NCBI GenBank assembly: GCA_030045295.1
Contig: JASIGD010000434.1
Span: 1 to 20,026, forward strand
Source: Streptosporangiaceae bacterium
GTDB lineage: Bacteria; Actinomycetota; Actinomycetes; Streptosporangiales; Streptosporangiaceae
DNA length: 20,026 nt
Direction of reading: 5' to 3'
In this document: piece after piece, positions 7,890-13,725 of the stretch
Layout of the letters: each line of letters begins with the position of its first letter
How positions within the stretch are numbered: position 1 is the stretch's first letter
Position numbers and translations under genes: made by a program
The notes under the pieces: model-generated
What the model saw: only the letters and a program-made list of their open reading frames with translations
Databases searched by the model: none
Told to the model about the DNA's origin: nothing

Positions 7890-8756
7890 TCAGGCGGGAG
7901 GAACCGTCGCGACGGGCCCGTGCGCGTGGTTCAGCACGGCGTGCGTTACCGACGCGGGACCATGCCGCTCGGTGTGCCTGCCGAGCACCACCAGGTCGGC
8001 GCGGGCGGACAGGCCAGCCAGCGTCCGGCCCGGGTGGCCGTGGACCACGTCGTAACTCACCTGGACGTCGGGGTACTTATCCCGCCAGTCGCTCAGCATT
8101 TCCTCTAGCTTCGCGGTCACCTGCGCTGCGATGTCGTGTGCGCCGGGCACGCCTGGCACCGGTCCGGCGCGCGAGAGGTCGGAATCCGGCACGTGCCAGG
8201 CATGAACAGCCACCAAGCTGGCCTGGCGCAGGGCAGCCTCCTCGAACGCGAACTCCACCGCGGCGGAGTTGGTCTTCAGGTCGCCGATGCCGATGCCGAC
8301 CTGGCGCTGAACGGCCTGCGCCGTCTCGCGGACCACCACGACCGGGCAGGATGCGTGGGTAGCCGCGTACCGGCTGACCGACCCGAGAACCAGCGCCGCG
8401 AACTCCCCGCGCCCCCGGGACCCGACGACCAGCATCAACGCACCCGATCCGCTGTCGGTGACGGCGTCGGCGGGCGCTCCGTGCAGTTGGTCGGCGTCTA
8501 TCAGCAGGCCCGGGGCGGCCTGGGCCGCCCGCTCGGCTCCCGCTGTCAGGGCTTGGTCGCGGTGCTCGTCCAGGATATCGCCCACGGTGTCGTAGCCGGA
8601 TATATCATGACCTCCGGTCATCCGGGGCGGCTCGGCCGTCGCCGAGACGATCCGCAGCGGAGCCTCGCGCAGCACCGCCTCCCTCGCGGCCCATTCGACC
8701 GCCCGCAGCGATGCCTCCGAGCCGTCGGTAGCGGCCACGATGGGCTTTGCTGACAT
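7890..8756 (-). CDS. Universal stress protein, tandem two-domain (USP4)
   Basis: A 288-residue protein with two USP domains. Domain 1 (about 1-147) starts KPIVAATDGSEAS and carries a complete ATP motif, VVGSRGRGEFAALVLGSV. Domain 2 (about 151-288) starts VGIGIGDLKTNSAAVEFA, and its corresponding segment is VLGRHTERHGPASVTHAVL, in which the G-2X-G-9X-GS pattern is broken, so only the first domain is expected to bind ATP canonically. AAGGAGG lies 5 nt before the ATG at 8756. This tandem layout is typical of actinobacterial DosR-regulon USPs such as M. tuberculosis Rv2623. The 380-nt upstream region holds two DosR-like boxes. Confidence 0.93.
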   Translation of the reverse strand: MSAKPIVAATDGSEASLRAVEWAAREAVLREAPLRIVSATAEPPRMTGGHDISGYDTVGDILDEHRDQALTAGAERAAQAAPGLLIDADQLHGAPADAVTDSGSGALMLVVGSRGRGEFAALVLGSVSRYAATHASCPVVVVRETAQAVQRQVGIGIGDLKTNSAAVEFAFEEAALRQASLVAVHAWHVPDSDLSRAGPVPGVPGAHDIAAQVTAKLEEMLSDWRDKYPDVQVSYDVVHGHPGRTLAGLSARADLVVLGRHTERHGPASVTHAVLNHAHGPVATVPPA

Positions 8757-8847
8757 GCTGGCCTCCTTGACGGATCTTGATGCGCCGCAGTACCTCAGGC
8801 GCCGTTCGCCTCACCGTCATCATGATCGTGTCCCGGCCAGAGCGGCA

Positions 8848-8861
8848 AGGACCTTACTCGC
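8848..8861. promoter_or_regulatory. candidate DevR/DosR box, proximal, upstream of USP4
   Basis: AGGACCTTACTCGC matches 10 of 14 positions of GGGACTWWAGTCCC. It lies about 92 nt upstream of the USP4 ATG and forms a tandem pair with the site at 8887, 39 bp away; paired sites are usual at strong DosR promoters. Confidence 0.4.
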
Positions 8862-8886
8862 TGAGATTAAGGTATTGCCGAGCTCT

Positions 8887-8900
8887 GGGACCCTAGTTTC
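8887..8900. promoter_or_regulatory. candidate DevR/DosR box, distal, upstream of USP4
   Basis: GGGACCCTAGTTTC matches 10 of 14 positions of GGGACTWWAGTCCC, with a perfect GGGAC first half and the correct TAGT centre. It is the distal member of a tandem pair with the site at 8848. Confidence 0.4.
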
Positions 8901-9139
8901 TGCTGTTATCAGGTAAAACGTAGGTGATGGCCCAGATGGCTTGCTTTTCCCGTATTTGTGTTTGATTCTGCTCAGCTGAACCAAGATCGTCCCGGACCTG
9001 ATCCTGGCCGGCCGATCCGGCTGCGGCCACGCCGGGAACCAGGCTGGAGCGCCGTGTGCCGCTCGGCTGATCGATGCGAGCAGCGGGCATCCCGGGGGAG
9101 TCGCCGGGGAAAGGTCACGGGAAATAGCCGCCTTTGCCT

Positions 9140-9619
9140 TTAGACCCCGAATCCGAACCCGCGCCCGGCTTCGCGCGGGCCGGCGCCTTGCTCGGCCGGC
9201 GTCTGCACGCCGTGCGGGTCAAGCCACCGGCCGTTGAGTATTGCCGGCGAAATACGGATAAAGTGCGCCCGCTCGCCGCGAGCCCATGAGTTCGGGCCCA
9301 TCTGCTGAAGCCGGCCCGTTTCTTCTGGATCGGTCACTTCTCGCGACTGGCCGATAACGGTAACGCTCCATCCGGACTGACTGGCCGTATCCACGCAATC
9401 AGCTTCGAACGCGACGACGGCCTCGCGGACGGCGGCGGCGAGCTTCTCGCTGAGGTCCGTCCTGATCACTATGTCGCCGTTGTCCAACGCGAAATTGACC
9501 AGCTCCACTGCGGGCAATGCTTGCCGGGTGAAGATGATGCGGCCAATCGGGACAGATGCCATCAACTGGAGACATTGGTCCTTCGATAGCCGCTTGAGAG
9601 CCGGGCGGTTGGCGTGCAT
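9140..9619 (-). CDS. Pyridoxamine 5'-phosphate oxidase-like split-barrel protein
   Basis: A 159-residue protein of the PNPOx-like flavin-binding split-barrel family. The N-terminal helix LSKDQCLQLMASVPIGRI leads to the strand pattern IIFTRQALPAVELVNFALDNGDIVIRT, then SEKLAAAVREAVVAFEADCVD and SGWSVTVIGQSREVTDPEE, which are typical of this family. Similar small proteins (for example Rv0080) belong to the M. tuberculosis DosR regulon. The C-terminal 20 residues are a Gly/Ala/Arg tail without homology. The start is uncertain: the frame extends to a TTG at 9664 that lies inside a DosR-like box, so I prefer ATG 9619, although the nearest GGAGG is 17 nt away. It is downstream of the DevR-like gene on the same strand. 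The substrate is unknown; an FMN- or F420-dependent redox role is inference. Confidence 0.82.
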   Translation of the reverse strand: MHANRPALKRLSKDQCLQLMASVPIGRIIFTRQALPAVELVNFALDNGDIVIRTDLSEKLAAAVREAVVAFEADCVDTASQSGWSVTVIGQSREVTDPEETGRLQQMGPNSWARGERAHFIRISPAILNGRWLDPHGVQTPAEQGAGPREAGRGFGFGV

Positions 9620-9656
9620 GCCAGGAAGGATGCCGGCCTCCGCGCCTTCACGCCAA

Positions 9657-9670
9657 GGGAACAAAGTCCC
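9657..9670. promoter_or_regulatory. strong DevR/DosR box between devR-like gene and PNPOx gene
   Basis: On the minus strand the sequence is GGGACTTTGTTCCC, 12 of 14 positions of GGGACTWWAGTCCC and the best site in the window. It begins in the stop codon of the devR-like gene and lies 37 nt upstream of the PNPOx ATG at 9619, suitable for driving that gene separately from devR. Confidence 0.6.
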
Positions 9671-9683
9671 TATTCGTAGGGAC
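9666..9683 (-). terminator. UUCG/CGAA hairpin spanning the devR-like stop codon
   Basis: GTCCCTA and TAGGGAC are perfect 7-bp arms with a 4-nt loop (TTCG on plus, CGAA on minus). The minus-strand transcript would fold it across the last codons and stop of the devR-like gene. It shares its GTCCC arm with the DosR-like box at 9657-9670. It could be a weak terminator, an mRNA 3'-end structure, or simply a second DevR half-site arrangement; there is no T-tract. Confidence 0.35.
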
Positions 9684-10392
9684 CGCGGTGTCCTGGGGTC
9701 TCGCTGTCGTGCTGGTCGCCGAAGACGCGGACCGCGTACGCCGCCGCTTGCGTGCGGCGTTCCAGGCCGAGCTTGGCGAACAGCGCGGAGACGTAGTTCT
9801 TCACGGTCTTCTCGGCCAGGAACATCCGCTCGCCGATCTGCCGGTTGGTCAGTCCTTCACCGATCAGCTCCAAGATCTTGCGCTCTTGCGCGGACAGGTC
9901 GGCCAGCGGGTCGCGCCTGGTCGACTGGTCCCGCAGCCGGGCCATCAGCTGGCTCGCGGCCCGCGGGTCGAGCATCGACTGCCCGGAGGCCACCGTGCGC
10001 ACCGCGCCGACCAGATCGGTGCCGCGGATCTGCTTCAGCACGTAGCCCGCCGCGCCGGCCATGATCGCGTCGAACAGCGCCTCGTCGTCCCCGAACGAGG
10101 TGAGCATCAGGCACGCCACCTCGGGCATCCGGGAGCGGATCTCCCGGCAGACCGACACGCCGTCACCGTCCGGCAGCCGCACGTCCAGGACGGCCACGTC
10201 CGGGCGCAGCGCCGGGATCCGGGCCAGGGCCGAGGACGCGGTGCCCGCCTCGCCGACCACGCGAATGTCCGGCTCGGCCTCCAGCAGGTCGCGGACCCCC
10301 CGGCGGACCACCTCGTGGTCATCCAGGAGAAACACCGCGATCGGCTGGCTGGCCGGGCCGACAGAACTAGGACCGCTCACCGGGCTCGTCAC
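9670..10392 (-). CDS. devR: DevR/DosR-like NarL-family response regulator
   Basis: A 240-residue two-component response regulator. The receiver domain (about 17-135) has the acidic pair D24-D25 in FLLDDHEVV, the phospho-acceptor D70 in [13 protein letters not shown]98 in LMLTSF and K120 in YVLKQIRG. The LuxR-type DNA-binding domain (about 165-222) contains [24 protein letters not shown] split over two helices; K195, K198 and N199 correspond to the DNA-contacting K179, K182 and N183 of M. tuberculosis DosR. GTG at 10392 is preceded by GGAAG. An extra 17 residues precede the receiver. No intact histidine kinase (DevS/DosT type, with GAF domains) is in the window, so its partner must be elsewhere. 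It is divergent from USP5, with two DosR-like boxes between them, which suggests autoregulation. It is the probable master regulator of the island. Confidence 0.92.
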   Translation of the reverse strand: MTSPVSGPSSVGPASQPIAVFLLDDHEVVRRGVRDLLEAEPDIRVVGEAGTASSALARIPALRPDVAVLDVRLPDGDGVSVCREIRSRMPEVACLMLTSFGDDEALFDAIMAGAAGYVLKQIRGTDLVGAVRTVASGQSMLDPRAASQLMARLRDQSTRRDPLADLSAQERKILELIGEGLTNRQIGERMFLAEKTVKNYVSALFAKLGLERRTQAAAYAVRVFGDQHDSETPGHRGPYE

Positions 10393-10486
10393 CTCAACTT
10401 CCGACGCTCCGCGAATGCCGCCCGGTAGGTTATGCCGGACAGCAGTCTGTCACATCAACTCTAGGCAGTTCGTCCGCCCGCGGCTA

Positions 10487-10500
10487 AGGACCAAGGTCCC
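10487..10500. promoter_or_regulatory. candidate DevR/DosR box in devR-usp5 divergent region
   Basis: AGGACCAAGGTCCC matches 11 of 14 positions of GGGACTWWAGTCCC, and GGACC and GGTCC are perfect inverted arms. It lies about 95 nt upstream of the devR-like GTG and 118 nt upstream of the USP5 ATG, so it could serve both directions. Confidence 0.55.
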
Positions 10501-10530
10501 GCGCCAGCATGCAAATAGCCCTGTCGCCGC

Positions 10531-10544
10531 GGGTCCTGAGTGCC
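10531..10544. promoter_or_regulatory. second DevR/DosR-like box upstream of USP5
   Basis: GGGTCCTGAGTGCC matches 10 of 14 positions of GGGACTWWAGTCCC. It starts 44 bp after the 10487 site, about four helical turns, giving a tandem pair on the USP5 side. Confidence 0.4.
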
Positions 10545-10560
10545 TAGCATCGGTAGTGGA

Positions 10561-10593
10561 GGTACCGAGGCGATTTTATGAAGGTACCGAGGC
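10561..10593. repeat. 11-bp direct repeat in the USP5 leader, 22-bp period
   Basis: GGTACCGAGGC occurs at 10561-10571 and again at 10583-10593, exactly 22 bp apart (two helical turns). It lies 25-57 nt upstream of the USP5 start codon, at or just downstream of the expected transcription start. It could be a binding site for a second regulator or a small duplication. Confidence 0.5.
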
Positions 10594-10617
10594 AGCTAAA
10601 ACAGAAGGAGAAGTGAG

Positions 10618-11058
10618 ATGTCTGGAATCCTCGTCGGAGTGGACGGTTCCGGTCATTCGCAGCGTGCCCTCGAATGGGCGGCGAAAGAAGCGGTGGTCCG
10701 TAACACGTCGCTTACCGTGCTCACCGTGGACCAGGCCGTGGCGGGATTTTGGGGCGGCACGCTGCATTACACAGAAGACGAAGCCCGGACCGCGAAGGTG
10801 CGCGAGGCAGCCCAGGCCGAAACCGACAAGGTGCTGGCCACGCTGGGCGATTCCCGGCCGGCGTCGGTCACGGTCAAGGCAGCTCACGGCTACCCCGCGG
10901 AAGAGATCGTCAAGGCGGCCGCTGACGCCGACATGATCGTCCTGAGCTCGCACGGCGGCGGCGGATGGTCGCGGCAGCTGATAGGTTCGGTCGCCACCAA
11001 GGTGGTCCACCACGCGACCGTCCCAGTCCTCATCGTCCCCTCGGAGAGAAGCCAGTAA
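10618..11058 (+). CDS. Universal stress protein, single domain (USP5)
   Basis: A 146-residue UspA-fold protein beginning MSGILVGVDGSGHS. The nucleotide motif region is VLSSHGGGGWSRQLIGSV, where the first Gly of G-2X-G-9X-GS is Ser, so ATP binding may be altered. The final strand is VPVLIVPS. GAAGGAG at 10604-10610 lies 7 nt before the ATG at 10618. It is the first gene to the right of the devR-like regulator, transcribed away from it, with two DosR-like boxes and an 11-bp direct repeat upstream and a strong hairpin terminator downstream, so it is monocistronic. Confidence 0.92.
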   Translation: MSGILVGVDGSGHSQRALEWAAKEAVVRNTSLTVLTVDQAVAGFWGGTLHYTEDEARTAKVREAAQAETDKVLATLGDSRPASVTVKAAHGYPAEEIVKAAADADMIVLSSHGGGGWSRQLIGSVATKVVHHATVPVLIVPSERSQ

Positions 11059-11083
11059 GGGCTGCAAAGATACCAGTCGTCAC

Positions 11084-11118
11084 GGCGGCCGCAGGGGCCT
11101 ACCGCTTCTGCGGCCGCC
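11084..11118 (+). terminator. GC-rich hairpin terminator after USP5
   Basis: GGCGGCCGCAG (11084-11094) and CTGCGGCCGCC (11108-11118) form a perfect 11-bp stem with a 13-nt loop, 25 nt after the USP5 stop. There is no U-tract, which is usual for actinomycete terminators. It also lies just beyond the 3' end of the minus-strand small gene at 11131 and may serve both. Confidence 0.75.
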
Positions 11119-11130
11119 CTGTCCGTGCGG

Positions 11131-11385
11131 TCAGGCCTGCCCGGCGTGCGGACGGCGCTGCCACCAGTGCCGGGCAGGCCGGCTCAGGATCGCGACCGAG
11201 CCCCGGAACTCCTCGGTTTCTGGTTCCGCGGACAGCGCCTGCGGAGGCCGGGTCGGCGGGCGCGGCCTGCGCGGCTCGCGCACTCCGGCCAGCCCCGGGT
11301 CGCCGCGGTGACGGACGAACGGCAGGCGGTACCAGACGCGGACCAGCCACCCTCGCAGGTCGAAGCGGACACGACGCGATATCAC
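11131..11385 (-). CDS. Small basic proline/arginine-rich protein, function unknown
   Basis: An 84-residue frame starting GTG at 11385. The N-terminal half (RRVRFDLRGWLVRVWYRLPF) is basic with regularly spaced aromatic and aliphatic residues, compatible with an amphipathic membrane-surface helix. The middle is Pro/Arg rich (GDPGLAGVREPRRPRPPTRPP), and the C-terminus ends HWWQRRPHAGQA. I do not recognise a named family. Evidence for reality: the frame fills the gap between USP5's terminator and the divergent C45 gene, its composition is not that of an antisense shadow, and TAGGCT sits at a -10 distance from the GTG with no ribosome binding site, suggesting a leaderless transcript. Confidence 0.55.
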   Translation of the reverse strand: MISRRVRFDLRGWLVRVWYRLPFVRHRGDPGLAGVREPRRPRPPTRPPQALSAEPETEEFRGSVAILSRPARHWWQRRPHAGQA

Positions 11386-11423
11386 TCGATTAGCCTAACC
11401 GACGAGCGATCCGAAGGCCGCAG

Positions 11424-12602
11424 ATGACAAGTACGCCGCACGCGAACGGAGCCACGCCATCCCGCGGGATACCGCGGGTCCGCGTCGAGGGAACCCACTA
11501 CGAGCGCGGCCGGCAGTACGGCGCGCAGGCCCGGGCCCGGGTACGCCGGTCGGTGCGGGCCTACCAGCGCGTGTTCGCGCATTACACAGGGTGGGACTGG
11601 CCGACGGTCCGGCGCCTGGCGGCCGGATTCGAGGCGCCCGTCGCCGGTTTCCGGCCCGCCTACCTGGAGGAGATGCGCGGCATCGCCGACGGATCCGGGC
11701 TTGACCTGGCCGACGTGCTAGCGATCAATGTGCGCACCGAGGTGATCAACGCCGCCCTCGCCCGCCAGGCGCCTCTCGGCGCCACGATTCCGGCCGAGTG
11801 CAGCGCCTTCGCGATCGTCCCGGGGCAGGGGTCAGGACCCACGCTGGTCGGGCAGAACTGGGACTGGCTGCTCCACTCGGCGCAGACGCTGGTCGTGCTC
11901 GAGGCCAGGCAGGACGGCGCCCCGAGCTTCGTCACGGTGGTGGAAGCGGGGCTGCTAGCCAAGGCCGGGATGAACTCCGCGGGCCTCGGCCTGGTCACTA
12001 ACGCCCTGGTGACCGACGCGGACACCGGCGCGCCCGGGCTGCCTTACCACGTACTGCTGCGGGCGATACTCGACTGCGCGACCGTCACCGAAGCCCTCGC
12101 CGTGCTGCAATCGGGGATGCGGTCTTCGTCGGCCAACTACCTGATCGCCCACTCCAGCGGCGCTGCGCTGGACGTAGAGGCCGCACCGGGCGACTTCACC
12201 CGCCTGTACCCCCTGTTCCCCGACCAGGGCGTGCTGCTGCACACCAACCATTTCCTCTCGCCGGGCATCCACCCGGTCGACCTGTCGCTGTGGGCCATGC
12301 CCAGCAGCGCGGTCCGCCTGCAGCGGCTCCGGGCCGGAGCGTCCCAGGCGGCGGCGCTCGACGATTTCCGGGTGCTACTCGCCGATCACGCCGACTACCC
12401 CCGCAGCATCTGCGCCCACCCGGACCCGGCCGTGCACCCGTGCGAGCAGGGCGCCACCATCGCGTCGGTGCTGATGGACCTGAGCGCGGGCCGGCTATGG
12501 GTCGCGGCCGGCAACCCGTGCCAGGCCCCTCATGAGCGGCTTGAGGCGGTACCGACCGACGATGAGCCCGCTGCCCGCGCCCGGCGCGCCAGCCCCGCGT
12601 GA
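11424..12602 (+). CDS. C45-family autoproteolytic acyltransferase/hydrolase
   Basis: A 392-residue Ntn-hydrolase of the C45 (isopenicillin-N acyltransferase-like) family. The N-terminal part has the family pattern [19 protein letters not shown] (residues 22-40), then [27 protein letters not shown]. The predicted nucleophile is Cys126 in ECSAFAI, where autocleavage would expose an N-terminal Cys. It is followed by [29 protein letters not shown] and a C-terminal half with SSANYLIA and LHTNHFL. The start at 11424 is supported by GAAGG at 11413-11417. Members acylate or deacylate amides (beta-lactam precursors, acyl amino acids, peptide-like substrates); the substrate here cannot be told. No beta-lactam or other biosynthetic cluster is nearby. 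It is divergent from the 84-residue gene, and its last 73 nt overlap the convergent pyrD. Confidence 0.88.
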   Translation: MTSTPHANGATPSRGIPRVRVEGTHYERGRQYGAQARARVRRSVRAYQRVFAHYTGWDWPTVRRLAAGFEAPVAGFRPAYLEEMRGIADGSGLDLADVLAINVRTEVINAALARQAPLGATIPAECSAFAIVPGQGSGPTLVGQNWDWLLHSAQTLVVLEARQDGAPSFVTVVEAGLLAKAGMNSAGLGLVTNALVTDADTGAPGLPYHVLLRAILDCATVTEALAVLQSGMRSSSANYLIAHSSGAALDVEAAPGDFTRLYPLFPDQGVLLHTNHFLSPGIHPVDLSLWAMPSSAVRLQRLRAGASQAAALDDFRVLLADHADYPRSICAHPDPAVHPCEQGATIASVLMDLSAGRLWVAAGNPCQAPHERLEAVPTDDEPAARARRASPA

Positions 12603-13624
12603 ATGCGCCGCGGCCATAGCGGCCCGCCGTAGATGAAGCCGGTGTAGGCCTGCACCAGCGTGGCCCCGGCGCGCAGCCGTTCCCACGCGTCATCCGCGGT
12701 CTCGATCCCGCCGACCGAGATCAGCACCAGCCCGTCTCCCGCGCGGGAGCGCAGCCGCCGCAGGACGGCCAGGGCCCGCGCCCGCAGCGGCGGACCGGAC
12801 AAGCCGCCCGCCCCCGCGGCCGCCACGTCAGCCGGGGAGCTGGCCAGCCCCTCGCGCGACACAGTGGTGTTGGTCGCGATGATCCCGTCCAGTCCGGCCT
12901 CGGCCGCCAGGTCCGCGACCGCGTCGATGTCCGCGTCAGCCAGGTCCGGCGCGATCTTCACCAGCAGCGGCACGTGGTGCTCGGTGGCCCCGTCGAGCGC
13001 CTCGCGCACCGCGGCCAGCACCGGCCTGAGCCGTTCCGCGGCCTGCAGATCGCGCAGCCCGGGCGTGTTCGGCGAACTGACGTTGACCACCACGTAGTCC
13101 GCCACCGCCGCGACCGCGCGCGCGCTGGCGGCGTAGTCCGCGGCCGCGTCGGCATCCGGCACCGCCCTGGTCTTGCCGATGTTGACCCCGACGATCAGCT
13201 CCCGTCCGCCTTTTCCCGCTCGTCCGTGCAGCCTGGCGGCGGCCGCCGGGGCGCCGCGGTTGTTGAAGCCCATCCGGTTGACCAGCGCGCGGTCCGCGGA
13301 CAGCCGGAACATCCGCGGCCGCTCGTTTCCCGGCTGCGGCCGGGCGGTCACCGTGCCGACCTCCACGAACCCGAACCCCAGCGCGCCGAGCCCGCGCGTA
13401 GCCCGCGCGTCCTTGTCGAACCCGGCCGCCAGGCCGAGCGGCCCGGGAAACTCCAGCCCGAGCGCCCGCACCCGCAGCACCGGATCGCGCGGCCCGAGCC
13501 ACCGCCGCAGCAGCCACGCCGCCCCCGGGACCTCGCCCGCCACGCGGATCAGCCACAATCCTGTCTCGTGCGCCGTCTCGGCGGGCAACCGCCGTAGCAC
13601 CATCTGGTAGAGGAGCCGGTACAT
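12530..13624 (-). CDS. pyrD: Dihydroorotate dehydrogenase, class 2 (quinone)
   Basis: A 364-residue class 2 dihydroorotate dehydrogenase (dihydroorotate + quinone to orotate), peripheral to the membrane, in pyrimidine synthesis. An N-terminal membrane-associating helical part ([23 protein letters not shown]) precedes the FMN barrel. Motifs are [56 protein letters not shown] (with the class 2 catalytic Ser), [28 protein letters not shown] and [23 protein letters not shown] 13624 is preceded by GGAGTGAGG. It lies 101 nt downstream of the ABC exporter on the same strand and is not with other pyr genes. The 3' end overlaps the convergent C45 gene by 73 nt. Confidence 0.97.
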   Translation of the reverse strand: MYRLLYQMVLRRLPAETAHETGLWLIRVAGEVPGAAWLLRRWLGPRDPVLRVRALGLEFPGPLGLAAGFDKDARATRGLGALGFGFVEVGTVTARPQPGNERPRMFRLSADRALVNRMGFNNRGAPAAAARLHGRAGKGGRELIVGVNIGKTRAVPDADAAADYAASARAVAAVADYVVVNVSSPNTPGLRDLQAAERLRPVLAAVREALDGATEHHVPLLVKIAPDLADADIDAVADLAAEAGLDGIIATNTTVSREGLASSPADVAAAGAGGLSGPPLRARALAVLRRLRSRAGDGLVLISVGGIETADDAWERLRAGATLVQAYTGFIYGGPLWPRRIHAGLARRARAAGSSSVGTASSRS

Positions 13625-13725
13625 CGCCTCACTCCGATCACATGCATTATCCCGAACGGCGGTGGTCCTTCTCTCCGCGATCGGCTGCGTGCGGCCCAGA
13701 CGGGCGCGCGGGCCACCGCTTCGGG

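Larger units (their letters stand above)
8757..9139. other. 383-nt non-coding leader region of USP4
   Basis: No convincing gene is visible: the open frames here lack family resemblance and suitable ribosome binding sites. The part nearest USP4 contains two DosR-like sites (8848-8861 and 8887-8900). The stretch around 8890-8990 is noticeably richer in A and T than its surroundings, as expected for a promoter or regulatory region. Confidence 0.5.

Noticed and set aside
8893..9090. 65-codon minus-strand frame upstream of USP4
   Set aside because: It overlaps a DosR-like box, has no ribosome binding site and no recognisable features; the region is better read as regulatory.
13659..13719. GCGGTGG and CCACCGC arms between the ABC exporter and pyrD
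   Set aside because: The 47-nt loop makes a terminator unlikely; 7-bp GC arms at this distance are weak evidence.
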